Below are positions 37,100 to 46,861 of a DNA stretch of 64,000 nucleotides, in pieces. The notes under the pieces were generated by a model that was not told where the DNA came from, searched no databases, and worked only from the letters and a program-made list of their open reading frames with translations. The number at the start of each line of letters is the position of its first letter. Positions within the stretch are counted from its first letter, which is position 1. The position numbers were made by a program, and so were the translations under genes. This stretch comes from Gordonia iterans. Its GTDB lineage: Bacteria; Actinomycetota; Actinomycetes; Mycobacteriales; Mycobacteriaceae. The DNA lies in assembly GCF_002993285.1 (NCBI RefSeq), contig NZ_CP027433.1, forward strand, positions 1,984,001 through 2,048,000. The letters run 5' to 3'.

Positions 37100-37648
37100 G
37101 TGAGCGACGCGTTGCGCGTGCAGATCGGCGAGGTGACCGAGCCGATCGCCGCGTCCCTCGGCTACGACCTCGAGGAGGTCGCCGTCACCGGACCTGCCTA
37201 CCGGCGGGGCGTGCGGATCACCGTCGACCGAGACGGCGGTGCGAGTCTCGACGAATTGGCCGAGGTGAGCCGGGCCCTCTCCGAAGCGCTCGACGAGACC
37301 GACCTGCTCGGCGACGACGCCTACGACCTCGAGGTGAGCACACCGGGCGTCGACCGCCCGCTGACCCTGCCGAGGCACTGGCGACGGAACCGGGGCCGCA
37401 CGGTCTCGATCCGGCGTTGCCTCGACGGCGCGACCGAGACGGTGACCGGACGGATCGGCGATTCCGACGACGACGAGGTCACGGTGATCCACAACGACAA
37501 GGGCCGGTTCACCACCACCGTGGTGGCGCTGGCAGACGTCGAACGCGCGGTGATCGAGGTGGACTTCACCCGCCCGGGCGCCGCCGAGCTGCGACGTTGC
37601 GGGCTCGACGACGACGAGATCGCGCGCCGTCGCGAACCAGCACGCTGA
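37100..37648 (+). CDS. rimP: Ribosome maturation factor RimP
   Basis: A 182-residue 30S-maturation factor. The N-terminal domain has [16 protein letters not shown] and [15 protein letters not shown]; the centre has [20 protein letters not shown], the family hallmark. The GTG was chosen because AGGAGG lies 6 nt upstream. First gene of the conserved rimP-nusA-ylxR-infB-rbfA translation cluster. The C-terminal [13 protein letters not shown] tail is actinobacteria-like. Confidence 0.93.
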   Translation: MSDALRVQIGEVTEPIAASLGYDLEEVAVTGPAYRRGVRITVDRDGGASLDELAEVSRALSEALDETDLLGDDAYDLEVSTPGVDRPLTLPRHWRRNRGRTVSIRRCLDGATETVTGRIGDSDDDEVTVIHNDKGRFTTTVVALADVERAVIEVDFTRPGAAELRRCGLDDDEIARRREPAR

Positions 37649-37713
37649 CCGACGACTCGACCCCGACAATTCAATCCGACAAACGAATAGACAAACGAAT
37701 AGGAGTCACCACC

Positions 37714-38769
37714 ATGCACATCGACGTCACCGCACTGCGGCTCATCGAGTCCGACAAGGGCATCCCCGCCGACACGGTCATCACCGCGATCGAAACCGCG
37801 CTGCTCACCGCATACCGTCACACCGACGGCTTCGCCCCGCACGCGCGCATCGACATCGACCGCAAGTCCGGGGAGGTGCGGGTGATGGCACAGGAGATCG
37901 ACGACGACGGAGTCGTGGTCCACGAGTACGACGACACCCCCGAGGGCTTCGGCCGCATCGCCGCGACCACCGCCCGGCAGGTGATCCTGCAGCGTCTGCG
38001 CGACGCGGAGAACGAGAAGCAGTTCGGCGAGCTCGTCGCGCACGAGGGCGAGATCGTCGGCGGCGTGGTCCAGGCCGACGCGCGCGCCAAGTCCAAGGGT
38101 CTCGTCGTGGTGCAGATCGGCACCGAGGCCAATGCGAGCGAAGGGGTGATCCCGCCCGGCGAGCAGGTGCCCGGTGAGAATCTGCGGCACGGCGACCGGG
38201 TGAAGTGCTACGTCGTCGGGGTGACGCGGGGGATCCGCGGACCGCAGATCACGCTGTCGCGCACGCACCCGAACCTGGTCCGCAAACTCTTCGCACTGGA
38301 AGTTCCGGAGATCGCCGACGGGTCGGTGGAGATCGTGTCGGTGGCCCGGGAGGCCGGTCACCGGTCGAAGATCGCGGTGCACACCGGAGTGCCCGGGCTC
38401 AACGCCAAGGGTGCCTGCATCGGCCCGATGGGCCAGCGCGTGCGGAACGTGATGAGCGAGTTGGGCGGCGAGAAGATCGACATCATCGACTACTCGACAG
38501 ATCCGGCGCAGTTCGTCGGCAACGCCCTCTCGCCGGCCAAGGTGGTCTCGGTCGAGGTGATCGATCCCGAGGCCAAGGCCGCCCGTGTGGTGGTGCCCGA
38601 CTATCAACTGTCGCTGGCGATCGGCAAGGAAGGACAGAACGCCCGCCTGGCGGCCCGGCTGACCGGGTGGCGGATCGACATCCGTTCCGATGCCGAAGGC
38701 GCCGATCGGGGTGACACGGCCGGTGAGGCTTCCGGAGTCTCCGATACGCCGGGCGATGGGCTAGACTGA
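37714..38769 (+). CDS. nusA: Transcription termination/antitermination factor NusA
   Basis: A 351-residue NusA without the extra C-terminal acidic repeats of E. coli, as is usual in actinobacteria. It has the N-terminal RNA-polymerase-binding domain (1-125), S1 (about 126-200, [20 protein letters not shown]), and KH1/KH2 (about 200-340; [17 protein letters not shown] and [19 protein letters not shown]). AGGAG lies 8 nt before the ATG. A 12-bp direct repeat acaaacgaatag occurs twice in tandem just before the Shine-Dalgarno (37679-37702). Confidence 0.95.
   Translation: MHIDVTALRLIESDKGIPADTVITAIETALLTAYRHTDGFAPHARIDIDRKSGEVRVMAQEIDDDGVVVHEYDDTPEGFGRIAATTARQVILQRLRDAENEKQFGELVAHEGEIVGGVVQADARAKSKGLVVVQIGTEANASEGVIPPGEQVPGENLRHGDRVKCYVVGVTRGIRGPQITLSRTHPNLVRKLFALEVPEIADGSVEIVSVAREAGHRSKIAVHTGVPGLNAKGACIGPMGQRVRNVMSELGGEKIDIIDYSTDPAQFVGNALSPAKVVSVEVIDPEAKAARVVVPDYQLSLAIGKEGQNARLAARLTGWRIDIRSDAEGADRGDTAGEASGVSDTPGDGLD
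38762..38767 (+). promoter_or_regulatory. Putative -10 overlapping nusA stop, before ylxR
   Basis: TAGACT overlaps the nusA TGA and ends 5 nt before the ylxR GTG at 38773. It suggests an internal promoter within the operon. Confidence 0.35.
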
Positions 38770-38772
38770 TCG

Positions 38773-39099
38773 GTGGTTCTTCCAGAGTCGACACATCCGA
38801 TCCGCATGTGCCTGGGCTGTCGCGAGCGCGGCCCGGTGACAGAGCTGGTCAGGGTGGCGGTGGTCGGGGTGCCGGAGTGCGGTCGAGAGAGAGCGCGCCT
38901 GGTGATCGATCACCGGAGGAACCTGCCGGGACGAGGAGCCTGGCTGCACCCGTCGCAGTCCTGCGTGGCGGCGGCGGTGCGGCGGCAGGCATTCGGTCCG
39001 GCACTCCGGGTGCGCGGACTGAAAGTGCAGCCGGACGACCTCGCCGAGCTTTTCGGCGTGGCCGGCCATGAGGGCTCCGCAGGGAGTCAGGACAGGTGA
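38773..39099 (+). CDS. ylxR: YlxR family RNA-binding protein
   Basis: A 108-residue YlxR-like protein with PIRMCLGCRERGP and GRGAWLHPSQSCVAAAVRRQAF, the signature of this small basic family encoded between nusA and infB. It has been reported to bind RNA (and RnpB/RNase P) in other bacteria. The GTG at 38773 is 3 nt after the nusA stop. Cysteines C14 and C17 (CLGC) are retained. Confidence 0.9.
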   Translation: MVLPESTHPIRMCLGCRERGPVTELVRVAVVGVPECGRERARLVIDHRRNLPGRGAWLHPSQSCVAAAVRRQAFGPALRVRGLKVQPDDLAELFGVAGHEGSAGSQDR

Positions 39100-39158
39100 G
39101 TAGAAGATCATGAGCACACCGTGAAGTCGCCACGATGAGCACGTTCGTCAGTTAAACC

Positions 39159-39187
39159 GAGGCCGTAGCGGAAGCCCGCTCGGCCTC
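39159..39187 (+). promoter_or_regulatory. Leader hairpin just upstream of infB
   Basis: gaggccg-t-agcgg pairs with ccgct-cggcctc (12 bp with one bulged t, 4-nt loop), ending 5 nt before the infB Shine-Dalgarno GAGGAG. The 103-nt gap also holds two tiny ATG frames. It could be a processing site or a translational control element; it has no T-tract. Confidence 0.4.
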
Positions 39188-39202
39188 CAAGTGAGGAGAG
39201 CA

Positions 39203-41968
39203 GTGGCAGGCAAGGCCCGCGTCCACGAATTGGCCAAGGAACTCGGCGTCACCAGCAAGATCGTGCTGGAGCGCCTGAAGGACCAAGGCGAGTTCGTCAA
39301 ATCTGCGTCGTCGACCGTTGAGGCCCCCGTGGCCCGTCGACTTCGCGAGTCCTTCAAGCCCGCCGGCGAGTCCGGCGGCAAGAGCGAGGCGGCTGCAGCG
39401 TCGCCCGCCAAGGTGGCTCCGGCGAACAAGCCGGCCGCCAAGCCCGCGGCGTCGGCGGGCTCCGACGGCCCGAAGCCCGGCGCCCCGAAGCCGGCTCCGG
39501 CGCCCAAGCCCGCGGCCGCCAAGCCGGCGCCCGCCAAGCCCGAGCCGGTCAAGCCCCAGCCGGCCAAGCCCGAGTCAGCCAAACCGGCGGCTCCGGCCCC
39601 GAAGCCCGCCGAGGCGGCGCCCGCCGCGAAACCGGCAGCGCCCGGACCCCGTCCGGGTCCGCGGCCGGCCCCACGCCAGCCGCGCGTGGGCAACAATCCG
39701 TACTCGTCGTCGCCTGCGCCCGCACCGCGGCCGCAGGGCCCGCGTCCGGGTCCCGGTCAGGCAGGCCCCCGTCCCGGCGGAGGTCGGCCCGCGGCCGGTC
39801 GGCCCGGTCCGGGTGCCGGCGGCCCCCGTCCCAGCCCCGGCAGCATGCCTCCGCGCCCGAGCCCGGGAGCGATGCCGCAGCGCGCGGCACGTCCCGACGC
39901 TCGTCCCGGCGGTCGCGGCGGTCCCGGTCGCGGCGGACCCGGTGGTGGCGGCGGCGGTTTCCGCGGTGGTCCCGGCGGCGGCGGCGCACCGGCAGGCGGC
40001 GGCTTCCGCGGTCGCCCAGGCGGCGGCGGTGGCGGACGTGGTCGCGGCGGCGCGGCCGGTGCGTTCGGCCGACCCGGCGGCGCACCCCGCAAGGGCCGCA
40101 AGTCCAAGCGGCAGAAGCGGCAGGAATACGACTCGATGCAGGCGCCCGCCGTCGGCGGCGTCCGGCTGCCGCACGGCAACGGCGAGACCATCCGTCTCGC
40201 TCGCGGCGCATCGCTCTCGGATTTCGCCGACAAGATCGGCGCCAATCCCGCGTCGCTGGTCCAGGCGTTGTTCAACCTCGGCGAGATGGTCACCGCCACC
40301 GAGTCGGTGAACGACGAGACGCTGGAGCTGCTCGGCAGTGAGATGAACTACGTCGTCCAGGTGGTCAGTCCGGAAGACGAGGACCGCGAGCTCCTGGAGA
40401 GCTTCGACCTCACCTACGGCGAGGACCTCGGCGGCGAGGAAGACCTCGAGCAGCGTCCGCCGGTGGTCACCGTGATGGGTCACGTCGACCACGGCAAGAC
40501 CCGCCTCCTCGACACGATCCGCAAGGCGAACGTGGGCGAGGGCGAGGCCGGCGGCATCACCCAGCACATCGGCGCCTACCAGGTGAACACCGTGCTGAAC
40601 GAGGAGGAGCGGCTGGTCACCTTCATCGACACCCCCGGTCACGAGGCCTTCACGGCCATGCGTGCTCGCGGTGCGAAGGCCACCGACATCGCAGTCCTGG
40701 TGGTCGCGGCCGACGACGGCGTCATGCCGCAGACGGTCGAGGCGGTGAATCACGCGCAGGCGGCCGACGTGCCGGTCGTGGTCGCGGTCAACAAGATCGA
40801 CAAGGAGGGCGCCGACCCGCAGAAGATCCGCGGTCAGCTCACCGAGTACGGCCTGGTCCCCGAGGAGTACGGCGGCGACACCATGTTCGTCGACATCTCC
40901 GCCAAGCAGGGCACCAACATCGACGGTCTGCTGGAGGCGGTTCTGCTGACCGCCGACGCCTCGCTCGATCTTCGAGCCAACCCGGAGATGGACGCGCAGG
41001 GTGTGGCCATCGAGGCGCACCTGGACCGCGGCCGCGGTCCGGTGGCGACCGTCCTGGTGCAGCGCGGCACGCTGCGCGTCGGCGACTCGATCGTCGCCGG
41101 CGACGCTTACGGCCGCGTCCGCCGCATGGTCGACGAGCACGGTGACGACGTCGAAGAGGCGCTGCCGTCGCGTCCGGTCGAGGTGATCGGTTTCACCTCG
41201 GTGCCCGGTGCGGGCGACACCGTGCTGGTGGTCGACGAGGACCGCATCGCGCGCCAGATCGCCGATCGTCGTGCCGCGCGCAAGCGCAATGCACTGGCCG
41301 CACGCAGCCGCAAGCGGATCAGCCTGGAGGACCTGGATTCGGCGCTCAAGGAGACGAGCCAGCTGAACCTGATCCTCAAGGGCGACAACTCCGGTACGGT
41401 CGAGGCCCTCGAAGAGGCTCTTCTGGGGATCGAGATCGACGACGAGGTGCAGTTGCGCGTCATCGACCGCGGCGTCGGCGGCGTCACCGAGACCAACGTC
41501 AACCTGGCGGCGGCCTCGGACGCGATCATCATCGGCTTCAACGTGCGCGCCGAGGGAAAGGCCACGGAACTCGCCAACCGCGAGGGCGTCGAGATCCGCT
41601 ACTACTCGGTCATCTACCGGGCGATCGAGGAGATCGAGGCGGCGCTCAAGGGCATGCTCAAGCCGATCTACGAAGAGGTCGAGCTGGGCCGCACCGAGAT
41701 CCGGGCGATCTTCAAGTCGTCCAAGGTCGGTAACATCGCAGGTTGCATGGTGCAGTCCGGTGTGGTCAAGCGCAACGCCAAGGCGCGTCTGCTGCGCGAC
41801 AACACCGTCGTCGCCGAGAATCTCACGGTCAGTTCGCTGCGCCGGGAGAAGGATGACGTCACGGAGGTCCGAGAGGGCTTCGAGTGCGGTCTGACGCTCA
41901 CCTACAGCGACATCAAGGTCGGCGACATCATCGAGACCTACGAGATGGTGGAGAAGGCGCGAGACTGA
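39203..41968 (+). CDS. infB: Translation initiation factor IF-2
   Basis: A 921-residue GTPase that places initiator tRNA on the ribosome. The N-terminal IF2_N motif [15 protein letters not shown] is followed by a long Pro/Ala/Lys then Gly/Arg-rich linker (about 60-310), a second IF2_N (about 330-385), the G domain with [20 protein letters not shown] and NKIDKEGA, and domains II to IV. GTG 39203 was chosen over GTG 39191 because GAGGAG is 4 nt upstream and the N-terminus then matches the mycobacterial protein. The linker repeats are typical of actinobacterial IF-2. Confidence 0.96.
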   Translation: MAGKARVHELAKELGVTSKIVLERLKDQGEFVKSASSTVEAPVARRLRESFKPAGESGGKSEAAAASPAKVAPANKPAAKPAASAGSDGPKPGAPKPAPAPKPAAAKPAPAKPEPVKPQPAKPESAKPAAPAPKPAEAAPAAKPAAPGPRPGPRPAPRQPRVGNNPYSSSPAPAPRPQGPRPGPGQAGPRPGGGRPAAGRPGPGAGGPRPSPGSMPPRPSPGAMPQRAARPDARPGGRGGPGRGGPGGGGGGFRGGPGGGGAPAGGGFRGRPGGGGGGRGRGGAAGAFGRPGGAPRKGRKSKRQKRQEYDSMQAPAVGGVRLPHGNGETIRLARGASLSDFADKIGANPASLVQALFNLGEMVTATESVNDETLELLGSEMNYVVQVVSPEDEDRELLESFDLTYGEDLGGEEDLEQRPPVVTVMGHVDHGKTRLLDTIRKANVGEGEAGGITQHIGAYQVNTVLNEEERLVTFIDTPGHEAFTAMRARGAKATDIAVLVVAADDGVMPQTVEAVNHAQAADVPVVVAVNKIDKEGADPQKIRGQLTEYGLVPEEYGGDTMFVDISAKQGTNIDGLLEAVLLTADASLDLRANPEMDAQGVAIEAHLDRGRGPVATVLVQRGTLRVGDSIVAGDAYGRVRRMVDEHGDDVEEALPSRPVEVIGFTSVPGAGDTVLVVDEDRIARQIADRRAARKRNALAARSRKRISLEDLDSALKETSQLNLILKGDNSGTVEALEEALLGIEIDDEVQLRVIDRGVGGVTETNVNLAAASDAIIIGFNVRAEGKATELANREGVEIRYYSVIYRAIEEIEAALKGMLKPIYEEVELGRTEIRAIFKSSKVGNIAGCMVQSGVVKRNAKARLLRDNTVVAENLTVSSLRREKDDVTEVREGFECGLTLTYSDIKVGDIIETYEMVEKARD

Positions 41969-42441
41969 TGGTGGACCACGCACGAGCCGCCCGGCTCGCC
42001 AAGCGGATCACCACGATCGTCGCCTCGGCGATCGGTACGGAGATCAAGGATCCCCGGCTGGCACACGTGACCATCACGGACTGCCGGGTCACCGGGGACT
42101 TGCACGACGCCACGGTGTTCTACACGGTGATGGGGGAGTCGGTCGACGCCGAGCCCGACGTCGAAGCGGCGGCAGCCGGTCTGGCCAAGGCCACCGGGGC
42201 GCTGCGTTCCCTGGTGGGTGCGGGCACCGGGGTCCGGTTCACGCCGACCCTGCGCTTCGAGCTGGACACCGTTCCCGACGCGACGCGGGCGATGGACGAG
42301 CTCCTCGCCCGCGCTCGCGCCCAGGACGAGATGGTCGCCCGGGCGGCACGGGAGGCGACGCCGGCCGGCGACGCCGATCCGTACCGGCACGACGAGGATG
42401 AGGACGAGGCCGGGCAGAACCCGACCGGGGCACGCGGGTGA
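41968..42441 (+). CDS. rbfA: Ribosome-binding factor A
   Basis: A 157-residue cold-shock 30S-maturation factor with the KH-like core [35 protein letters not shown] and [15 protein letters not shown]. The C-terminal 35 residues are acidic (DEDEDEAGQ). The ATG overlaps the infB stop (TGATG), so it is translationally coupled. Confidence 0.93.
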   Translation: MVDHARAARLAKRITTIVASAIGTEIKDPRLAHVTITDCRVTGDLHDATVFYTVMGESVDAEPDVEAAAAGLAKATGALRSLVGAGTGVRFTPTLRFELDTVPDATRAMDELLARARAQDEMVARAAREATPAGDADPYRHDEDEDEAGQNPTGARG

Positions 42442-43394
42442 CCGCGGCCTCCGCATCGACGATCGCCGAACTGCTCGCCGACACCGAGCAGGTCTCGATC
42501 ATCAGTCACGTACGCCCCGATGCCGACACCATCGGCAGCGCGCTCGCGCTGGGCTTGGCCCTGCGCGAGCGTGGGGTGGACGTGGCGGTCTCGTTTCCCG
42601 GGCCCGAAGAACTGCCCGGCACCCTGCGGCAGCTGCCCGGGTCGGAACTGATCGTCGCCGACGACCGGCTGCCGGCCGCACCGGTGGCGGTGGCCGTCGA
42701 TGCGGCGACCCTGGAGCGGCTCGGCGGTCTCGCCGCCGTGTTCGGGTCCTCCGGCCGGACGGTGTGCATCGATCATCACGTGTCGAACACCGGCTTCGCC
42801 GACTTCGATCTGATCGATGCCACGGCCGATTGCACGGCGGTGCTGGTGCTCGACGTGCTCGACGCGCTCGGAGCCGAGGTCACCGCAGACATCGCGACGT
42901 GCCTGTTCGCCGGTCTGGTGACCGACACGGGCTCGTTCAAGTGGGCGCGCCCGGCGTCGTTCACGGTGGCCGGGCGGCTCACTGAGGCCGGGGTGGACTC
43001 GGCCGAGTGGAGCCGAGTCCTGATGGACTCGCATCCGTTCGGATGGTTCGCGATGGTGTCGGGCGTGCTCGCGACGACGCAACTCGACGAGACCGCCTGT
43101 GACGGAGCGGGTCTGGTAGTTGCGGTGGTGAACGCCGAACTCATGGCCGGTATGGACTGGGAAGACGGCGAGAGTGTCGTCGACATCGTCCGTACTGCGC
43201 GCGAGGCCGATGTCACCGCGGTGTTCAAGGAGAGCGCCCCCGGCCACTGGAACGTCTCGTTGCGCAGCAAGTCGGCCGTCGACCTGATCCCCATCGCGCG
43301 GGCGCTGGGCGGCGGCGGGCACACCCGGGCGGCGGGCTACAGCGATGCGGGCACCGTCGACGAGGTGGTCGCACGACTGCGAGAGGCGCTCTAG
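42438..43394 (+). CDS. DHH/DHHA1 phosphoesterase (NrnA/CnpB-like)
   Basis: A 318-residue DHH-family phosphodiesterase. The N-terminal domain has [12 protein letters not shown] with metal ligands H24, D28 and D30, the DHH motif in CIDHHVSN and a following GLVTDTGSF. The DHHA1 domain ends with [10 protein letters not shown]. Homologues degrade nanoRNA, pAp and, in M. tuberculosis (CnpB), cyclic-di-AMP/pApA. The GTG overlaps the rbfA stop. The position between rbfA and the MATE gene matches mycobacteria. Confidence 0.92.
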   Translation: MTAASASTIAELLADTEQVSIISHVRPDADTIGSALALGLALRERGVDVAVSFPGPEELPGTLRQLPGSELIVADDRLPAAPVAVAVDAATLERLGGLAAVFGSSGRTVCIDHHVSNTGFADFDLIDATADCTAVLVLDVLDALGAEVTADIATCLFAGLVTDTGSFKWARPASFTVAGRLTEAGVDSAEWSRVLMDSHPFGWFAMVSGVLATTQLDETACDGAGLVVAVVNAELMAGMDWEDGESVVDIVRTAREADVTAVFKESAPGHWNVSLRSKSAVDLIPIARALGGGGHTRAAGYSDAGTVDEVVARLREAL

Positions 43395-43426
43395 TTCCCG
43401 CGTCGTCCGCCGTCCACGCCGATTCG

Positions 43427-43452
43427 CCCGCGAGCTTTTTGAAGCTCGCGGG
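43427..43452. terminator. Perfect 11-bp hairpin at the dinF start
   Basis: cccgcgagctt (43427-43437) pairs perfectly with aagctcgcggg (43442-43452) around a tttg loop. It sits 33 nt after the phosphoesterase stop. The only in-frame start for the MATE gene, TTG 43439, lies in the loop, so it may be a terminator, an attenuator or a translation-control structure. Confidence 0.6.
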
Positions 43453-44728
43453 TTCGGCGTTGCTGGTGCTGATCGCGCCGCCCCTGTATCTGATGCTCGA
43501 TCTCGCGGTGGTCGGACGGCTCGGCGGTGCCGAACTCGCCGCCCTGGCGGTCGCGACGCTGGTGCTGGCGATCATCAGCACGCAACTGACGTTCCTGGCG
43601 TATGGGACCACTGCGCGTTCGGCGCGGGCCTTCGGCGCCGGGGACCGTCCCGCCGCGGTGCGTGAGGGAGTTCAGGCCAGCTGGATCGCACTCGGCGCCG
43701 GAACGGCGATCATCGGCGTCGTCTACCCGCTCGCTCCGGCGATCATGCGCGGGCTGGTGCCCGACGCGCAGGTCGCGGCGGACGCGGCGAGCTGGCTGCG
43801 GATCGCGGTGTTCGGGGTGCCGCTGATCCTGCTGTCGATGGCGGGCAACGGCTGGATGCGCGGCGTGCAGGAGGCGCGTCGTCCGGTGCTGTATGTGACT
43901 GTGGGACTGGCGGTCTCAGCCGTTCTGTGTGTGCTCCTGGTGCACGGTCTCGCGGGAGTGCCGCAGCTGGGATTGCCGGGCAGCGCCGTCTCGAACCTGG
44001 TGGGTCAGGGGCTCACCGGTGCTGCGTTCCTGGTGCACGTGATCCGCGAGTCCGGGTCACGGGGATCGCGCACCGCCGGAGTCCGGCCGGACTGGCCCGT
44101 GATGCGCGCGCAGTTGACGATGGCCCGCGACCTAATTCTGCGCAGTGCGTCGTTCCAGATCTGCTTTCTGTCCGCGGCGGCGGTCGCTGCGCGATTCGGG
44201 GTGGCGCAGGTCGCCGCACACCAGTTGGTGCTGCAGCTGTGGGAGTTCATCGCCTTGCTGCTCGACTCGCTGGCGATCGCCGCGCAGCAGCTGGTGGGAG
44301 CCGCACTGGGTGCCGGCGCGTTCGCCGCGGCCAAGACGGACGCGCGCCGTGCCACCGTGCTCTCACTGGGGCTCGCCGGATTGCTGGCCGTGGTCTTCGC
44401 GTCGGGAGTGTCGCTGATACCGCGGATCTTCACCGACGACCCGGCGATCCTCGACGCGGCCCGGACCCCGTGGTGGTTCCTGGTCGCGATGCTCCCCGTC
44501 GCGGGTGTCGTGTTCGCGCTCGACGGCGTCCTGCTGGGCGCCGGAGACGTCGCCTATCTGCGGACCGCGACGCTGATCGGCGCGCTCTGTGGGTTCCTGC
44601 CGTTCATCTGGCTGTCACTGATCTTCGACTGGGGGCTCGCCGGGATCTGGACAGGTCTGCTCGTCTTCATGGGCACGCGCCTGGCCGCGGTGGTGTGGCG
44701 GGTGCGCTCGGGTTCGTGGCTGCGCTGA
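43439..44728 (+). CDS. dinF: MATE-family efflux protein (DinF-like)
   Basis: A 429-residue multidrug/oligosaccharidyl-lipid/polysaccharide-type MATE transporter with about 12 hydrophobic helices (PLYLMLDLAVVGRLGGAELAALA, LGLPGSAVSNLVGQG, AAHQLVLQLWEF). It is the counterpart of DinF downstream of the phosphoesterase in mycobacteria. The start is uncertain. No ATG or GTG precedes the first helix in frame. TTG 43439 is the only usual start codon and lies in a hairpin loop; homology would predict some 10-15 more residues, encoded back to 43391 without a start codon. Confidence 0.82.
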   Translation: MKLAGSALLVLIAPPLYLMLDLAVVGRLGGAELAALAVATLVLAIISTQLTFLAYGTTARSARAFGAGDRPAAVREGVQASWIALGAGTAIIGVVYPLAPAIMRGLVPDAQVAADAASWLRIAVFGVPLILLSMAGNGWMRGVQEARRPVLYVTVGLAVSAVLCVLLVHGLAGVPQLGLPGSAVSNLVGQGLTGAAFLVHVIRESGSRGSRTAGVRPDWPVMRAQLTMARDLILRSASFQICFLSAAAVAARFGVAQVAAHQLVLQLWEFIALLLDSLAIAAQQLVGAALGAGAFAAAKTDARRATVLSLGLAGLLAVVFASGVSLIPRIFTDDPAILDAARTPWWFLVAMLPVAGVVFALDGVLLGAGDVAYLRTATLIGALCGFLPFIWLSLIFDWGLAGIWTGLLVFMGTRLAAVVWRVRSGSWLR

Positions 44729-44741
44729 GTGTGGTCGGGCG

Positions 44742-45060
44742 TTTCGACTCGCTGCGCTCGCTCAACGATCGGAAGGGAGGCTCGCTGGGCGATGCGGAAG
44801 GGAAGCCACGCTCAACGATCGGTAGGGAGGCTCGCTGGGCGATGCGGAAGGGAAGGCACGCTCAACGATCGGTAGGGAGGCTCGCTGGGCGATCGAGGGA
44901 GGCTCGCTCAACGATCGAGGGGGCGTTTCGACTCGCTGCGCTCGCTCAACGATCGAGGGAGGCTCGCTGGGCGATCGAGGGGGCTCGTTCGGTGATCGGA
45001 GGGCTCGCTGATCGGGCGACCGCAGTGTTCGATGATTGAGCGAGCGCAGCGAGTCGAAAT
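44742..45060. repeat. Intergenic array: 50-bp tandem units and inverted end sequences
   Basis: Three units with an exact 50-bp period start at 44761, 44811 and 44861 (each beginning ctcaacgatcgg). Shorter fragments of the same blocks follow to about 45010. The left end has tttcgactcgctgcgctcgc (44742-44761) and the right end its near-reverse complement gcgagcgcagcgagtcgaaa (45040-45059), so the array is bounded by inverted copies. No ORF of coding quality lies in this 389-bp gap. Confidence 0.9.
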
Positions 45061-45117
45061 CACTCGTCTCGGGCTTCGACGCCTCATCGGCGAGGTCGTC
45101 GGCGCGGCAGCCCGGGC

Positions 45118-45444
45118 TCAGGCGACCAGCGGCTGATACTGCGGGAACCGCTCGATGAACTGTTGGGCGTAGGTGCACACCGGAATCACTTTGATGTCGC
45201 GGGCGGTGACGTCGTCGAACACGCCGCTGAGGAGCAGCCGCGCGAAGCCCGCGCGACCGAACTTCTCGGTCACGACGGTGTGCAACAGCACCAGGTTGCC
45301 GTCGTCGGTGCGCTCGTAGCCCTCGACGCCGACGAGTTCGTCGCCGGACCAGAGTTCGTAGCGGTCGCGGTCGGGGTTGTCGCGCAGCGTCGGCGACGGA
45401 TCGAGGGTGATGGTCGGCGGCGGAACCGGTGTGGCCTGTGTCAT
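45118..45444 (-). CDS. YjdJ-type GNAT N-acetyltransferase
   Basis: A 108-residue small GNAT (Gcn5-related, COG2388-like) protein. It has the ELWSGDELVGVEGYE strand pair, VVTEKFGRAGFARLLLSGVFDDV where the acetyl-CoA loop lies, and a closing IPVCTYAQQFIERFPQYQ. The ATG at 45444 has TACCGT 7 nt upstream. Longer frames to 45516 lack a better signal. The substrate is unknown. Confidence 0.75.
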   Translation of the reverse strand: MTQATPVPPPTITLDPSPTLRDNPDRDRYELWSGDELVGVEGYERTDDGNLVLLHTVVTEKFGRAGFARLLLSGVFDDVTARDIKVIPVCTYAQQFIERFPQYQPLVA

Positions 45445-45451
45445 AGCATCC

Positions 45452-45457
45452 ACGGTA
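45452..45457 (-). promoter_or_regulatory. Putative -10 (leaderless) for YjdJ-type gene
   Basis: TACCGT on the minus strand ends 7 nt before the ATG at 45444. Confidence 0.4.
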
Positions 45458-45532
45458 ACCGTGCCCGGCGGTCGTGTCTGGGACGCACTCGGCAAGTCGC
45501 GCGACTCGGTGACCAAGGTCCCGGGCGACGCG

Positions 45533-46735
45533 CTATACCCGGTCCAGCGGGACCGCGGGGTCGGCGAGCCGAGCGGGGTCGACGGTCCGTTCGCTGGTCA
45601 CGAGCTCGGCGATGGCTTCGCCGTCGTCCCACAGGTTCACATTCATCCCGGCGCGGACTCGCTTCCGGTCGTCGAGCCAGAACGCCAGGAACCGTCTCTC
45701 GTCGAGGTCTCCGCGGATCACCACGGGGTCGGCGCCGGAGGCGTGGCCGCGATACTCCATGCCCAAGTCGTACTGGTCGGTGAAGAAGTACGGCAATCGA
45801 TCGAAGGTCTCCTCGTGTCCGAGGATGTTGGCGGCCGCCACGGCCGGCTGATGCAGCGCATTGGCCCAGTGCTCGACTCGCAGGCGGCCGAATCGCGGAT
45901 CCGGATAGTTCGCGATGTCGCCGACCGCGTAGACGTCGGGGTCGCTGGTCGCGAGCCGGCTGTCGACCACCACTCCGTCGTCGACGCTGAGTCCGGCCGA
46001 CTCGGCCAGACCTGTCTCGGGGATCGCGCCGATGCCGACCAGGATCGTGTCCGCGGTCAGCGTCCTGCCGTCGTCGGTCACCACGCGGCCGCCGGGTGCC
46101 GTCGCAGTCTCGATTGCGTCGACGCCGACGCCCAGCCGCAGATCGACGCCGTGTTCGCGGTGCAGGCCGGCGATCACGCCGGCGACGCGGTCGCCGAGGA
46201 TCCCGGCCAGCGGCAGCCTCTGGGGTTCGATCACGGTGACCTCCGTGCCAGAGGTGCGTGCGGTCGCGGCGACCTCCAGCCCGATCCACCCGCCGCCGAC
46301 GATCACCAGTGTGCGGCCGTCGCCCAGTCGTTCCAGGAGGTGCTCCGAGTCGTCGACGGTGCGCAGGTAGGCGACCTCCGGCGCCCCGGGGAAGGGGCGT
46401 GGTCGCGAGCCGGTCGCGAGCACCAGCTTGTCGTAGTGGATCGCGCTACCGTCGTCGCCGAAGACCAAACGCCCCGTGCGATCGATCTTGGTCGCCGAGA
46501 CGCCGGTGTGCACCTCGACGTGGTGACGCCGGTACCAGTCCGAATCGAAGGGGGCCAGCGAGTCGTGCGCGTCCTTCCCGGCGAGGAAGCCCTTGGAGAG
46601 TGGTGGTCGCTCGTACGGGAGATGTCGCTCCCCGGCGAGGAGCGCGATCGCGCCGTCGTAGCCCCGGGTCCGGAGAGCCTCGGCGGTCTTCGCCGCTGCC
46701 AGACCGCCACCGATGATCACCACTGAGCCGTCCAT
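45533..46735 (-). CDS. FAD-dependent ferredoxin/rubredoxin reductase
   Basis: A 400-residue oxidoreductase of the ferredoxin-NAD(P)+ reductase type found with P450 and dioxygenase systems. N-terminal FAD motif VIIGGGLAAAKTAEALR, then ERPPLSKGFLAG, the NAD motif IVGGGWIGLEVAATA, YAVGDIANYP and the C-terminal reductase domain with FFTDQYDLGMEYRG. No partner ferredoxin or oxygenase is visible nearby, so its electron acceptor is unknown. The ATG has TAGCGT 6 nt upstream. Confidence 0.88.
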   Translation of the reverse strand: MDGSVVIIGGGLAAAKTAEALRTRGYDGAIALLAGERHLPYERPPLSKGFLAGKDAHDSLAPFDSDWYRRHHVEVHTGVSATKIDRTGRLVFGDDGSAIHYDKLVLATGSRPRPFPGAPEVAYLRTVDDSEHLLERLGDGRTLVIVGGGWIGLEVAATARTSGTEVTVIEPQRLPLAGILGDRVAGVIAGLHREHGVDLRLGVGVDAIETATAPGGRVVTDDGRTLTADTILVGIGAIPETGLAESAGLSVDDGVVVDSRLATSDPDVYAVGDIANYPDPRFGRLRVEHWANALHQPAVAAANILGHEETFDRLPYFFTDQYDLGMEYRGHASGADPVVIRGDLDERRFLAFWLDDRKRVRAGMNVNLWDDGEAIAELVTSERTVDPARLADPAVPLDRV

Positions 46736-46741
46736 GTCCTC

Positions 46742-46747
46742 ACGCTA
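46742..46747 (-). promoter_or_regulatory. Putative -10 (leaderless) for reductase
   Basis: TAGCGT on the minus strand ends 6 nt before the ATG at 46735. Confidence 0.4.
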
Positions 46748-46861
46748 CGCCACTTGTGGGCAGCGGTGATCCGGCTTTTCCTGGAGCGCGGCTTCCGCGG
46801 CACGACGATCGGCTGCCTTCTCGCTCCCGGCGGATCTGCCGACCGTGGCACCATGGTCGGC

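Noticed and set aside
39380..40130. Dispersed repeat insertion in the infB linker
   Set aside because: The Pro/Ala then Gly/Arg-rich linker is normal for actinobacterial IF-2, and its codons vary without a fixed DNA period.
44742..45060. CRISPR array or small gene in the dinF downstream gap
   Set aside because: 50-bp units without unique spacers. Translation gives repetitive Arg/Ala-rich peptides extending the dinF shadow frame.
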